From assembly GCA_011250595.1 (NCBI GenBank), contig JAANMP010000020.1, positions 1 to 64,000 of the forward strand: a stretch of DNA of 64,000 bases. The letters run 5' to 3'. Below the pieces are notes generated by a model, which saw only the letters and a list, made by a program, of their open reading frames with translations, was not told where the DNA came from and searched no databases. The DNA is from Bacillus sp. MM2020_1. Its GTDB lineage: Bacteria > Bacillota > Bacilli > Bacillales > Cytobacillaceae. A program made the translations under genes and the position numbers. Positions 42,021-51,542 of this stretch are shown piece by piece; within the stretch, counting starts at the first letter, position 1; every line of letters begins with the position of its first letter.

Positions 42021-42992
42021 TTAATATTGCTGCTGTTGGTGCCATTTCCAGGCATCCGCAATGATCTTTTCCAAGTTTCGTTCAGCCTTCCAGCCAAGCT
42101 CGCTATAAATCTTTTGAGAGGAAGCGACCAGCATGGCGGGATCTCCTGCACGGCGGTCCGCCATTTCTACGTTTGCTTCGACACCGGTTACTTTTTCACA
42201 GGTTTCAATAACTTCTTTAACAGAATAGCCGAGACCGTTGCCAAGGTTATAAATCTCTGTTGATTTCTTTCCGGTTAATAGCGCCTCGAGTGCGAGGATA
42301 TGAGCACTGGCTAAATCAGTTACGTGGATGTAATCACGAATACATGTACCATCAGCCGTATCATAATCCGATCCGAACACCGATACCTTTTCCCGCTGCC
42401 CTAATAGTTGTTGAAGGACGATTGGGATTAAATGTGTTTCTGGGTCATGACTCTCGCCAATCACTGCTGATTGATGAGCGCCAGCAGCATTAAAGTAACG
42501 CAGAATCACATAGTTTAGTCCATAGGATTTTGAGAAATCAGATAGGATTTGCTCGATCATTAATTTTGAGTGACCATATGGATTTATCGGTCTGGTTGGA
42601 GTTGTTTCATCAATAAGCTCCACATCAGGAATTCCATAGGTAGCAGCGGTGGAAGAGAAAATAAAGTTTTTTACATTATTTTTCATCATGACTTTTAACA
42701 AGTTAAGCGTTGCCGCCACATTATTCTGATAATATTTCAAAGGATCGACAACAGACTCTCCTACCAGACTAAAGGCAGCAAAGTGCATAACAGCTTTGAT
42801 CGGATAACTTTTAAAGATCATTTGTAAATCTTCTTCATTTCCAAGATCACCTTCAACAAAGACAGCCCGGCTGTCCACTGCCTGGCGGTGACCAGTCGTT
42901 AAGTTATCAAGAACAACCACTTCTTCTTTTTCAACTAATTCCTTCACAAGATGACTACCAATATAACCTGCTCCGCCAACGACGAGAATCAT
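42021..42992 (-). CDS. galE: UDP-glucose 4-epimerase, second copy
   Basis: About 323 residues, clearly homologous to the GalE at 10990 but diverged. NAD-binding VVGGAGYIGSHLVKE, catalytic FSSTAATYG with Tyr139 and Lys143 in NPYGHSK, RYFNAAGAHQSAVIGE, and DYDTADGTCIRDYIHVTDL. ATG at 42992 has AGGGG 8 nt upstream; the ATG two codons earlier is too close to it. It stands alone and may be the housekeeping copy, with the other serving the surface-glycan cluster, which is inference from context. Confidence 0.94.
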   Translation of the reverse strand: MILVVGGAGYIGSHLVKELVEKEEVVVLDNLTTGHRQAVDSRAVFVEGDLGNEEDLQMIFKSYPIKAVMHFAAFSLVGESVVDPLKYYQNNVAATLNLLKVMMKNNVKNFIFSSTAATYGIPDVELIDETTPTRPINPYGHSKLMIEQILSDFSKSYGLNYVILRYFNAAGAHQSAVIGESHDPETHLIPIVLQQLLGQREKVSVFGSDYDTADGTCIRDYIHVTDLASAHILALEALLTGKKSTEIYNLGNGLGYSVKEVIETCEKVTGVEANVEMADRRAGDPAMLVASSQKIYSELGWKAERNLEKIIADAWKWHQQQQY

Positions 42993-43153
42993 ATTCATTT
43001 CCCCTTAGCTAGAAATTTAATACCTGTATTATTATATCATAATCTTAAAAAAAACAATTTCTTATAGGAACATGCATTTATTTACAATAGGAAAATAAGG
43101 TAAATTCAACTCTACTTTGTTCATTCTCAAAAATGGATGTCTAGCCAAAAAAA

Positions 43154-43184
43154 GGTGTCAGGCACTCATTTAGTGCCTGACACC
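43154..43184. terminator. REP inverted pair, terminator-like
   Basis: GGTGTCAGGCACT (43154-43166) and AGTGCCTGACACC (43172-43184), perfectly complementary with a 5-nt loop and A- and T-rich flanks. It is 9 nt beyond the stop of the gene at 43194. Confidence 0.85.
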
Positions 43185-43193
43185 CTTCTTTTC

Positions 43194-43700
43194 TTACGCT
43201 ACTTGACCGTCTAATTTACGATTTTTTCTCTTTCTATCGGCTTTGAGGACTTTCAAGGAAAGGTAAATGCCTGAACCTGTTAAGAAGATCATTGCGATTG
43301 CCACTAAGTCAACCAGCCATTTTACATTCGTTGTGCCGATTTTCCCTTCATGAAGACCTCTAATGATACCGGTGATTGAGCTCGTTCCACCTTCTCCTCC
43401 AGGGCGGCCACCGAATTGACCGGCTGCGTTTTGTCCTGGTTGACCTTGAGATTGACCATTTGTTGTTGGAGCTTGCTCTTGAGTTTGCCCTGCTGCTTGG
43501 TTTTGATCTGAAGGGAAGGCACCTTGCTGGCCTGCTCCACGATTAAACTGGCCAGGCTGGAAATTGCCTCTATTTCCTTCCATTTGGGTTTGCCCGATGA
43601 GCCACGGCTCGTTCATGAGCAGTCCTGTCACCGACTCGATTAAGATAAAGATAGAGCAGATTAATCCAATCCATAAGTGTGCTTTTCTCATTTTTTTCAT
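43194..43700 (-). CDS. PepSY-associated-type small membrane protein with Gln/Gly-rich loop
   Basis: 169 residues. An N-terminal KKMRKAHLWIGLICSIFILIESVTGLLM helix of the PepSY-associated type leads into an extracellular low-complexity loop (Gln/Gly/Asn/Pro rich, about residues 38-108), then GIIRGLHEGKIGTTNVKWL and a second helix LVDLVAIAMIFLTGSGIYLSLKVL. ATG at 43700 has GAGGAG 7 nt upstream. It is last in the export operon (adaptor, ATPase, permease upstream), separated by about 155 bp and a REP copy, so linkage is probable but not certain. Confidence 0.75.
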   Translation of the reverse strand: MKKMRKAHLWIGLICSIFILIESVTGLLMNEPWLIGQTQMEGNRGNFQPGQFNRGAGQQGAFPSDQNQAAGQTQEQAPTTNGQSQGQPGQNAAGQFGGRPGGEGGTSSITGIIRGLHEGKIGTTNVKWLVDLVAIAMIFLTGSGIYLSLKVLKADRKRKNRKLDGQVA

Positions 43701-43837
43701 ATACATTCTCCTCATTTCGTAGGTTTTATAGGTCATATTGTGTAAAAATGCCGTTGCTTTGAACTGCTTTTTATAAAATTTGTTTGCGAAACGATCGGGT
43801 TAGTTTGCGAAACTAAATTTTACCCGCTTGATCGGCC

Positions 43838-43850
43838 GGTGCCTGACACC
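43838..43850 (+). repeat. REP-like element
   Basis: GGTGCCTGACACC, 5 bp beyond the stop codon of the permease gene. Confidence 0.85.
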
Positions 43851-43855
43851 AATAC

Positions 43856-45016
43856 TTATTGATAGCGAAGCGCTTGAATTGGATTCAATTTTGATGCTTT
43901 GTTGGCTGGGAATACGCCGAAGACGACACCCACTACAAGCGAGAATAAGAAGGATGATAGAATCACAGTTGGTGAGTATGAAATACTTAAACTCATTAAC
44001 GATGAGACAACCTTTCCTAATCCTACCCCGAATAAAATTCCGATTAATCCACCCATCGAACTCAACACAACAGCCTCAATTAAGAATTGCAAAAGAACAT
44101 CCCGTCGTTTCGCGCCAATGGCTTTCCTGATGCCAATTTCCTTCGTCCGCTCTGACACCGACACAAGCATGATATTCATGATGCCGATCCCGCCGACCAG
44201 TAAGGATATACTTGCGATTCCACCAAGCATCATGGTCATCGTGTCAGATACGGAACTCATCGTATCCATGACGTCCTGCTGGTTTGTCACGCCATAATAG
44301 TCACTTTTACCAGGGTACATACTAGCGAGTGACATTTTGACCTCGTTCATCACGAAATCCATTTGATCTTCACTTTTGCCTTGTAAATAAACGGTGCTAA
44401 TTGTCGTACTGCCTACCAACCGTTGCCCCGTACTCAAGGGGACAATCACTACATTATCGCCGCTCTGCCCGAGTGAACTACCTTTCGAAGCCAATACTCC
44501 GACTACTTTGAACGAGGTGCCTGACACCTGAATGTATTGACCGATTGGATTCGATGCACCGAAAAAGGTTGCAGCGGTGTCCGAGCCAAGAACCACGATC
44601 TTTTGGCGGTACTCGACATCCAAATCGGTAATAAAGCGTCCTTGACTGACCTTCGCATCACGAACGTCTGAGTAAGCAGCATTGGTTCCTGTTAAGGTAA
44701 TCTGTGAGGACGTCCGCTCTTTCTTCACATAGACCCGGCCAGAAACAACCGGCGCGACCGCTTTTACCCCATCGATCTCACTTAACTTACTAATTTTATC
44801 CTCGGTTAATTCAATATCGGTGCTATAGGTATTTACCGTCAAAAGGTTGGTTCCTAATTGATTGATTTGGCTCGTGACGTTTTTCGCTGACCCTTGAGCA
44901 ATCGACACCAGGACGATCACGGACGAGACCCCAATGATGATTCCAAGCATTGTCAGGACTGCCCGAAGTTTATTGCTCCGAATACTCCGAAGCGCCATTT
45001 TAATGGATTGCAGCAT
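43856..45016 (-). CDS. MacB/YknZ-like ABC transporter permease
   Basis: About 387 residues. MacB-PCD architecture: N-terminal helix ([29 protein letters not shown]), a large extracellular domain (about 50-255), then three membrane helices in the FtsX domain ([28 protein letters not shown], and a C-terminal [20 protein letters not shown]). ATG at 45016 overlaps the ATPase gene by 17 nt. An exact REP-like 13-mer (44516-44528) is read in frame as V-S-G-T. With the neighbours it forms a YknXYZ/MacAB-type exporter. Confidence 0.9.
   Translation of the reverse strand: MLQSIKMALRSIRSNKLRAVLTMLGIIIGVSSVIVLVSIAQGSAKNVTSQINQLGTNLLTVNTYSTDIELTEDKISKLSEIDGVKAVAPVVSGRVYVKKERTSSQITLTGTNAAYSDVRDAKVSQGRFITDLDVEYRQKIVVLGSDTAATFFGASNPIGQYIQVSGTSFKVVGVLASKGSSLGQSGDNVVIVPLSTGQRLVGSTTISTVYLQGKSEDQMDFVMNEVKMSLASMYPGKSDYYGVTNQQDVMDTMSSVSDTMTMMLGGIASISLLVGGIGIMNIMLVSVSERTKEIGIRKAIGAKRRDVLLQFLIEAVVLSSMGGLIGILFGVGLGKVVSSLMSLSISYSPTVILSSFLFSLVVGVVFGVFPANKASKLNPIQALRYQ
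44516..44528 (-). repeat. REP-like 13-mer inside a coding region
   Basis: Exact GGTGTCAGGCACC in the coding strand of the permease gene, giving codons for Val-Ser-Gly-Thr within [16 protein letters not shown]. The reading frame is not disturbed. Confidence 0.75.
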
Positions 45017-45710
45017 TCCCAAGCAGGACACCCCCATTCTCAAAGAGCTGGCCATCTTGAATACTGACCATTCTTCTCGCTTGTTTCGCAATTTCCAGAT
45101 CATGTGTGATTAAAATAATCGTATGTCCTAATTCATTCAATTCCTTCATTAACAAAAGAATCTCCTTACTTGTTTTACTATCAAGCGCGCCTGTTGGTTC
45201 ATCGGCAAGGAGAATCGCCGGCTGGCCAATCAGGGCTCTTGCAATTGCCACCCTTTGCTGCTGACCTCCGGAAAGCTGGGTCGGCAAGTGGCCGGCACGG
45301 TCCTTCAAGCCAACCTTGTCCAGTCCCTCTAAAGCTCGTTCACGCCTTTCACGGGTTGGCATACCAGCATACAACAAAGGTAATTCCACATTTTCGAGGG
45401 CGGATAGTTTACCTAACAAGTTAAAGTTTTGAAAAATAAACCCGATTTTCCGATTCCGAATTGTCGCTAAGCTGTTATCATCCATTTTTCCAATATCTTT
45501 GCCATCAAGGTGATAGGTGCCTTTATTCGGGCGATCCAGGCAGCCAAGCATATTCATTAAGGTGGACTTCCCTGAACCTGAAGGACCAATGATCGCTAGA
45601 AATTCACCTTTTTGAATCTCTAATGACACATCATTGAGGGCATGGACCGTTTCACCGCCTAGTTTATAGGTCTTCATCATATTTTTGATTTCAATAATTG
45701 GGGTACTCAT
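45000..45710 (-). CDS. MacB/YknY-like ABC transporter ATPase
   Basis: 236 residues with one complete ABC domain: Walker [14 protein letters not shown]-loop IFQNFNLL, signature [15 protein letters not shown], Walker [16 protein letters not shown] and the switch His in [10 protein letters not shown]. It belongs to the LolD/MacB subgroup. Its ATG overlaps the adaptor gene's stop by one base (TAATG), and its own end overlaps the permease, so all three are translationally coupled. Confidence 0.94.
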   Translation of the reverse strand: MSTPIIEIKNMMKTYKLGGETVHALNDVSLEIQKGEFLAIIGPSGSGKSTLMNMLGCLDRPNKGTYHLDGKDIGKMDDNSLATIRNRKIGFIFQNFNLLGKLSALENVELPLLYAGMPTRERRERALEGLDKVGLKDRAGHLPTQLSGGQQQRVAIARALIGQPAILLADEPTGALDSKTSKEILLLMKELNELGHTIILITHDLEIAKQARRMVSIQDGQLFENGGVLLGNAAIH

Positions 45711-46693
45711 TAATTGCCACCCGTTCCGGCCATAGTACCTTGGCCGCCGCCACTTGGAGGCATGCCTCCGCCAGTCATTGCACCCATACCTCCCATGCTG
45801 CCTCTCATCATACCGCCTTGTTGATTGGAAGTGCTGCTACTGGTGGTCAGCTCTGGCAATTGAATCGTTTCTCCAGCTGTGACTCCTTCCGTCAGTTCTA
45901 CATAGTCATCTGTTGCAATTCCAGTTTTCACCGTCTTCCGCTGGCTCGTACCTGCAGATGCATCGGAACTCGTATCAGTCGCAGCAGCAGTCACAATCAC
46001 ATATTTCTCATTATTGCTTGTATACACCCCATCAACTGGAACGTAGAGCGCATTTTCCTTACTTTGGGTTAAAATACTTGCTTCTGTACTCATCCCCACT
46101 TTTAAGTTTTTCGGTTGATCAATGTGAATGGTGACAGCAAATGTGGATGTTCCATTTTCAGAGGTTCCCTCCGCTGCAATCGCTGATACCTTTCCGGTAA
46201 AAGTGGTGTCGGGATACGCACTCACGGATATGCTGACTGTCTGTTTCTTTTTAATCTTTGTAATGTCCAGCTCATCCACTTGGACAACCGTTTGTAAATT
46301 CTTGTAATCGGTTAGATGAGCGACAACCTGTCCATTTGTTACCCGTTCTCCATCTGTAACGGAAATGGTAGTAATTTTACCATCAGCCGGTGCCGTAATC
46401 GGGTCACTATCATCTGTGAAAGTGATCAACTCATCGCCTTCACTTACGGTGTCACCAGCTGAAACTAATACTTCATCAATTTCGTCATTATCGATTGTTG
46501 ATTTAATATCCTCACTCGTCACAGGTTCAACAGTGCCGGAACCACTAATTTTAACTTCTAGTTTTCCTTGCTGGACAACGGCGGTCCGGGTTTGAGCCGT
46601 TGCTTCCGTGCTCACTGTTTTCGATTTATAGTACTGGAACCCGACAAAACCGATGACCAAAACACTGATAAAAATCCAAATCCACTTTTTCAA
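45710..46693 (-). CDS. Membrane-fusion/adaptor protein (HlyD/YknX/MacA-like)
   Basis: 327 residues. N-terminal signal anchor [19 protein letters not shown], then barrel-sandwich and lipoyl segments ([41 protein letters not shown]) and beta-barrel strands ([19 protein letters not shown]). There is little coiled-coil hairpin, as in Gram-positive YknX. The C-terminus is unusual: about 45 residues of Gly/Met/Ser-rich sequence ([20 protein letters not shown]). It is first gene of the exporter operon. Substrate unknown; in B. subtilis YknWXYZ protects against the SdpC toxin. Confidence 0.9.
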   Translation of the reverse strand: MKKWIWIFISVLVIGFVGFQYYKSKTVSTEATAQTRTAVVQQGKLEVKISGSGTVEPVTSEDIKSTIDNDEIDEVLVSAGDTVSEGDELITFTDDSDPITAPADGKITTISVTDGERVTNGQVVAHLTDYKNLQTVVQVDELDITKIKKKQTVSISVSAYPDTTFTGKVSAIAAEGTSENGTSTFAVTIHIDQPKNLKVGMSTEASILTQSKENALYVPVDGVYTSNNEKYVIVTAAATDTSSDASAGTSQRKTVKTGIATDDYVELTEGVTAGETIQLPELTTSSSTSNQQGGMMRGSMGGMGAMTGGGMPPSGGGQGTMAGTGGN

Positions 46694-46808
46694 CTCTATT
46701 GACTCCTTTTGCTCCCTGCTGCAATTGCGCCCTTCAACACCAGGAAAATTTTATTTGATGAGCCTATTATCATGTGCGTTCCTTAACTTATCCTTAAAAA
46801 AATAAAAA

Positions 46809-46851
46809 GGTGTCAGGCACCATGTGAAATTTTCACATGGTGCCTGACACC
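46809..46851. terminator. Perfect 21-bp REP palindrome
   Basis: GGTGTCAGGCACC and GGTGCCTGACACC at the two ends, extended inward by CATGTGAAA and its complement, give a 43-bp palindrome with a single central base. It lies upstream of the exporter operon and abuts the truncated EAL remnant. Confidence 0.85.
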
Positions 46852-46859
46852 GAATTTAA

Positions 46860-47267
46860 ATTGTTGTTGTAAAAGACTCCTTAATACAAAACATCAATAA
46901 AACGTTAACGCTTCTCAATGAATTACAAGCATTAGGAATTCAGATTGCCATTGATGACTTTGGGACAGGCTATTCCTCTCTAAGTTATTTGAAAAATCTA
47001 CCCGTCAACTGCTTGAAAATCGACAAGGCTTTTATCGATGAACTAACCCTAAATCCTGATGGCCCCATTGTTAAAACGATTATCGACATGGGCCGTAATA
47101 TGAAATTTACCGTCATTGCAGAAGGGGTGGAGTCGGAGGAACATGTCTCTTATTTACGGAAAAATAAATGTTTTATCGGGCAGGGGTATTTATTTAGTAA
47201 ACCACTTCCTGCTGCTGAAATTGAGCCCTTTTTTCAAGAAGAAGCTGTTGAAAACATCTTAGAATGA
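46860..47267 (+). pseudogene. 5'-truncated EAL-domain remnant
   Basis: The open frame begins right after a TAA at 46857 and gives IVVVKDSLIQNINKTLTLLN, then IQIAIDDFGTGYSSLSYLK, LPVNCLKIDKAFIDEL, VIAEGVESEEHVSYLRKN and IGQGYLFSKPLP, i.e. the second half of an EAL phosphodiesterase. The first half, including the EAL motif and any sensor or GGDEF domain, is missing. The break lies 8 nt from the REP palindrome at 46809-46851. An ATG at 46989 could start only a non-functional fragment. A terminator follows. Confidence 0.82.
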
Positions 47268-47269
47268 CA

Positions 47270-47310
47270 AAAAAGCCTTCATCCTCTACTAAAAGAAATG
47301 CAGGCTTTTT
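47270..47310. terminator. Terminator after the EAL remnant
   Basis: AAAAAGCCT and AGGCTTTTT pair around a 23-nt loop. Survival of the terminator supports an originally functional gene. Confidence 0.75.
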
Positions 47311-47355
47311 CATATTATTATCCATTAAGAGAACTGTTCTTGTTTCGTATCGTTC

Positions 47356-49761
47356 CTAATTCACTTTAATGGTAACGGAACTGCTTTTGTTACCGGCTTT
47401 ATCAAGAGCAAAGATAGTTAGGGTTGTACGTTTTTTCTGTGTTTTAACTTTGATTTTGTAATTTCCTTTTGTATCTACAACTGCTTTGCTTACAAATTTT
47501 TTCCCATTATAAACATAGACGGTTGAACCAATCTCAGCTTTTCCTGTAACAATTGTAGACTTATAGGTTACTTTATTTACAGATGGTTTAGCAGGTGCAG
47601 TCTTATCAACTACTTTAATACTTTTTGCAGTGCTTACATTCCCTGCTTCGTCAGTCACAGTAACCTTGATTTCTGTTGCTGCACGTTGCTTTGCAATGGC
47701 AAATTTATAATGACCATTTTTATCAACAGTGGTACTCTTTTGATATTTACCATTTACATAAAGCTTAGCCGTTGCATTCGCCTCAGCTTTACCGGATACT
47801 GAGGTTGATTGATCGGTTACTTGGTTAATTGTTGGAGCCGCGGGAGCTGTGAAATCAGGCATATTTGAAAATGATGGAAGGCCAGAGATATAACCAACAC
47901 CACCTGTTTTATCAATCCCAATTTCTTTTTCCATAGCTTTTATTAATTCTTCTTTATTAACGGCCGTAATAGATTTTCCATCTAACTCATCACCAGGATG
48001 CTGGAAATTACTCATAATGTAAGAGAAACCATTCCTGTCACCAGTTGCCATTAATCCGGTCGATTCTGCTCCAGCTGGGTTCGATAAAATCCGCGTTAAT
48101 TCTTTCGTATCAACATTATATGCCCATACATAGTTATTCGTATGCTTGCTGCTATCTTCCCCAATAAATAATGTTCTCATTTCTTCGGAGTAACTCAAGT
48201 TGTCAGGGCTGGCTACTTTATCCACATTTGCTGTGTTACCATACGCATCAGCAGTTGGCATGTCTTCTCCCACAAGTAAACCTGACATCGATGTAGCTAC
48301 ATATTTACTAAGAATTCCATGTCCATTGTTATCCTTTTGACTGCCATTTAAATCTAATTGATAGGTTACACCGGACTTAATTTTTGGCAATTGAATATCA
48401 TCGGCAGGTGCCGTTCCTGTGCTGTCTTTTTCCATGCTACTGCTTTGATCAGCAATGGCGATATATACTTTTTTATCCTTGGCGTTAAACGTGACACCTT
48501 CCATTTTGTTGAATTCAGAAGTGGCTCCAAGGTACGCTGCATATCGGCGTGATTCAAGAAATGCTGCAGCCTTTTCCATACCAGGCTTCAGCTTTACATA
48601 CTCCGTTTTACCATAAGAATATTGTTTAATCGCTTTAAAGCCTTCTTGTGGCACATCAGACGTTTCAAAAATATCACTGAATTTAGTGCCGTTGTCAATG
48701 ATCGCTTTAACTTCCTTATCATTGGAGTGCCCTAATTTAATCCATTCCAAATCACCTGAACCGCCATTTTCCGTTCCAGTTTGATCAAATTTAGCTGCAT
48801 ATAATGTACCAGCTGATAAATCTTCCGCACGATCGGCTACATACATGAACATCGTTGTATTTGTACCATCATCACCAAAATAAGCGGTACGGTTGTCAGG
48901 CATCATTTTCATTAATTCATGTGAGAAACGACCAAGGTTGTAGTGTTTCTCTACTTTTACTTTGCCGCTTTTCTTCACTTGGATTTCTGGGATGTAACCG
49001 TAGAAATATGGATTAGCTTTTGATTTATCTCCGAAATAAAGGTTAGCAAAGCTTTCAACTGAAGTTCTTGCGGATGACTTTTCATCCATTTCAAAGCTGC
49101 GCGCATCGGGCTCATACTCTTCCGATCCTAAATGGGTATTCCATGGTGAAAGAGACCCATTACAAGGAATCCAAAGCCCATTCACATCTGAAAAATCAAT
49201 TTTCTTAACTTCTTTTGCTTTTAATTCACCCGTCTTGCTATTTTGATCTAACGTGGTTAGCGACATGGAAGCCGGAACGATTCCATAGGCAGAATTACCA
49301 GCCGCATCTAATGTCTGATATTCATAATGGGTCACCATGTAGAGATTCCCGTTAATCGGTTTTAGTAAGCTGTTTGAATCCGGTGCATCCGAAACGAATG
49401 GTTTTGGTGATCCAGGAACACTATTGTCCATGATTGGATCCCCATAATAATCAATTGGTGTGCCGGCAGGAATTAATTCACCGTTATTTACGGCAATCTT
49501 ATCTTCTGATTTAAAAAGTCTTTTGTATGATAGTGGGAACGTTTTTACTTTTCCATTGCTGTATTTCACATCAACAGATGCAGTTGAATACGTTTTTACC
49601 ATTTGATCGATAGTAGTTGGCGATGCCATACCGTTAAATTTAACAGAATCAATCTTCACCTGACTATTTGATGCGGACGCGGCAGGTGTTAGAGCAGGAA
49701 TTGTTAACGCTAGTGTTAGAGCAAAAGCAGTACCTTTTTTACCTAATCTCTTTTTATTCAT
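47356..49761 (-). CDS. phoX: PhoX-family secreted phosphatase with two Ig-like domains
   Basis: 801 residues. Signal peptide MNKKRLGKKGTAFALTLALT to about residue 30. The DUF839/PhoX propeller core spans about 40-640, with GNLYMVTHYEYQTLD, CNGSLSPWNTHLGSEEYEPDA (the PhoX metal-site signature), YNLGRFSHELMKMMPDNRTA, and FSYIMSNFQHPGDE. Two C-terminal bacterial Ig domains follow (APTINQVTDQSTSVSGKAEA and PSVNKVTYKSTIVTGKAEIG). PhoX enzymes are calcium-dependent alkaline phosphatases induced by phosphate starvation. It lies 70 bp after pstS and is presumably in the same Pho operon. Confidence 0.9.
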   Translation of the reverse strand: MNKKRLGKKGTAFALTLALTIPALTPAASASNSQVKIDSVKFNGMASPTTIDQMVKTYSTASVDVKYSNGKVKTFPLSYKRLFKSEDKIAVNNGELIPAGTPIDYYGDPIMDNSVPGSPKPFVSDAPDSNSLLKPINGNLYMVTHYEYQTLDAAGNSAYGIVPASMSLTTLDQNSKTGELKAKEVKKIDFSDVNGLWIPCNGSLSPWNTHLGSEEYEPDARSFEMDEKSSARTSVESFANLYFGDKSKANPYFYGYIPEIQVKKSGKVKVEKHYNLGRFSHELMKMMPDNRTAYFGDDGTNTTMFMYVADRAEDLSAGTLYAAKFDQTGTENGGSGDLEWIKLGHSNDKEVKAIIDNGTKFSDIFETSDVPQEGFKAIKQYSYGKTEYVKLKPGMEKAAAFLESRRYAAYLGATSEFNKMEGVTFNAKDKKVYIAIADQSSSMEKDSTGTAPADDIQLPKIKSGVTYQLDLNGSQKDNNGHGILSKYVATSMSGLLVGEDMPTADAYGNTANVDKVASPDNLSYSEEMRTLFIGEDSSKHTNNYVWAYNVDTKELTRILSNPAGAESTGLMATGDRNGFSYIMSNFQHPGDELDGKSITAVNKEELIKAMEKEIGIDKTGGVGYISGLPSFSNMPDFTAPAAPTINQVTDQSTSVSGKAEANATAKLYVNGKYQKSTTVDKNGHYKFAIAKQRAATEIKVTVTDEAGNVSTAKSIKVVDKTAPAKPSVNKVTYKSTIVTGKAEIGSTVYVYNGKKFVSKAVVDTKGNYKIKVKTQKKRTTLTIFALDKAGNKSSSVTIKVN

Positions 49762-49831
49762 TGATATCCTCCTAAAATAAAGGTTTTATTTGGTTCTCAT
49801 CTACTAAACTAATAATATGAAACTATCATTC

Positions 49832-50764
49832 TTAAAGATTTTTTTGATTTCCATTAGCATCACGTTCAACTTGCATTTTTGTCACAGGCAGGTATCCTTG
49901 TTCTTGTAATAAAGTATTTTGGATATCATCTGACATCATATAATCAAGGAAGGTTTTAGCAAGATCTGCAGCCTCACCTTTTGTATAAGAGTGTTGGTAA
50001 GCCCAAACTGGGAATTTACCTGATTGTACATTTTCTGCAGTTGGTTCAACACCGTCAATGGCAAGAGGAGTTACAGTTTCATCAGTGAAATATGAGAATG
50101 CAAGGTAACCAATCGCACCGTCTGTTTCGTTAATGATCTTTTTAACTGTGTTTGAAGAATCTTCCGTGATTCCTTCAGCTGGTGTTGCACCATCAAGAGC
50201 AAATTTATTAAAAATTGCACGAGTTCCAGAAGAATCAGGACGGTTGACAAGAACGATTTTTTGATCGGCTCCGCCAAGTTCTTTCCAGTTTGTAATTTTA
50301 CCAGTGAATACTTTGATTAAATCTGCTTTTTTAATATCTTTAATCCCTACTTTAGGGTTAACAGCAGCAGTCATACCTACAACAGCTACTTTATGGTCGA
50401 CAAGTTGATCCGCTGGGATACCTTCTTTTTCCTCAGCAAATACGTCGGAGTTACCAATTTGAACGGATCCTTCAGCAACTTGTGATAAGCCTGTACCAGA
50501 TCCACCAGCATTTACTTGGATATCAACCTTTGGATTTTCAGCCATAAACTCTTCAGCAGCTGCTGCTACTAACGGCTGCATCGCAGAGGAACCAGATATG
50601 CTTAATGTACCGGATAATTCTTTTACTTCTTCTGTTTTTGGTGCTTCCTTCTTAGCAGTACTTTCTTTCTTATCTGTAGAAGTTGTTGTGCCCCCACATG
50701 CTGCCATGAAAACCATTAATGCAGCTAGCAATGTAAGTAGGCTTAAATTTTTCAATCGTTTCAT
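49832..50764 (-). CDS. pstS: Phosphate ABC transporter substrate-binding lipoprotein
   Basis: 310 residues. Lipobox FMAAC (Cys23). Phosphate-binding features of the PstS fold: GTLSISGSSAMQPLVAAAAEEFM, VNAGGSGTGLSQVAEGSVQIGNSD, VNRPDSSGTRAIFNKFALDG, and GAIGYLAFSYF. It binds phosphate outside the cell. The usual pstC, pstA and pstB genes are not next to it in this window; phoX follows instead. PhoP-type boxes lie upstream. Confidence 0.94.
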   Translation of the reverse strand: MKRLKNLSLLTLLAALMVFMAACGGTTTSTDKKESTAKKEAPKTEEVKELSGTLSISGSSAMQPLVAAAAEEFMAENPKVDIQVNAGGSGTGLSQVAEGSVQIGNSDVFAEEKEGIPADQLVDHKVAVVGMTAAVNPKVGIKDIKKADLIKVFTGKITNWKELGGADQKIVLVNRPDSSGTRAIFNKFALDGATPAEGITEDSSNTVKKIINETDGAIGYLAFSYFTDETVTPLAIDGVEPTAENVQSGKFPVWAYQHSYTKGEAADLAKTFLDYMMSDDIQNTLLQEQGYLPVTKMQVERDANGNQKNL

Positions 50765-50825
50765 TTCTTTAAATCCCCCTAATTATTATTGTTGTTTGTT
50801 TACAGGTATAAGATTAATCCTTTTT

Positions 50826-50883
50826 TGTTAACTGAGTATTAATGGTTTGTATAGTTTTGTAAAGAAATGATATTGTTTGTAAA
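50826..50883 (-). promoter_or_regulatory. PhoP-box array upstream of pstS
   Basis: On the minus strand TTTACA (50863-50858), TATACA (50853-50848), TTAATA (50842-50837) and TTAACA (50831-50826) recur every 10-11 bp, matching the TT(A/T/C)ACA direct repeats bound by PhoP. A further TTTACA lies 20 bp upstream (50883-50878). They end about 60 bp before the pstS start. Confidence 0.78.
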
Positions 50884-51038
50884 TTTTTTTGCTTTCGTTC
50901 CCTTCAGCAATGCTACGTTCAATAGCAAAAGATGTGAAAATTTCTTAATTAATTATATTGTTTCGAATTTTTGATTTGTGTTGTGTACCTTCCTCCATTA
51001 AAATCAACTATATGAAATAAAAATTGAGGTGGCCGCAT

Positions 51039-51542
51039 ATGAAACTAACTAATGAAGAATTGGAAATATTAAAGCTCATCGAAGAAAACCATAAAATCTC
51101 TGTAGAAACAGTTGCTTTGATGGTGATGAGCAGCGAAGAAACCGTTAGAAATACCATTAAAAAGTTAGAAGAAGAAAAGGTGATCGTCAGTTATCCGGCT
51201 CTCATCGATTGGAGCAAAGTCGAAGGGCAGGAAAACATCGTCGCGATGATCGATGTCAAGGTAACACCGAAGCGTGGAGTGGGATTCGATGAGGTTGCCG
51301 AGAGAATTTATCGCTTTCCAGAGGTCACCTCTCTATACCTGATGAGCGGTGCCTATGATTTGTCGATTACGATTGAAGGACAGACCATGAATCAAATCGC
51401 AACCTTTGTATCGGAAAAACTGTCAACGATTGATAATGTCATTTCAACCACGACGCATTTCATGTTAAAAAAATACAAACATGATGGAGTGATTTTTGGC
51501 GGCAGCGATGATAAAGACCGGAGAATGGTGATTACACCATGA
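51039..51542 (+). CDS. alaR: Lrp/AsnC-family regulator, AlaR (YugG)-like
   Basis: About 167 residues. Helix-turn-helix LTNEELEILKLIEENHKISVETVALMVMSSEETVRNTIKKLE, then the ligand-binding RAM domain (VAMIDVKVTPKRGVGFDEVA, SLYLMSGAYDLSITIEG). ATG at 51039 with GAGGTGG upstream replaces a poorer start 15 nt earlier. It overlaps the aminotransferase gene by 4 nt (ATGA), the same order as yugG-yugH in B. subtilis, where the regulator controls alanine transaminase. Confidence 0.9.
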   Translation: MKLTNEELEILKLIEENHKISVETVALMVMSSEETVRNTIKKLEEEKVIVSYPALIDWSKVEGQENIVAMIDVKVTPKRGVGFDEVAERIYRFPEVTSLYLMSGAYDLSITIEGQTMNQIATFVSEKLSTIDNVISTTTHFMLKKYKHDGVIFGGSDDKDRRMVITP

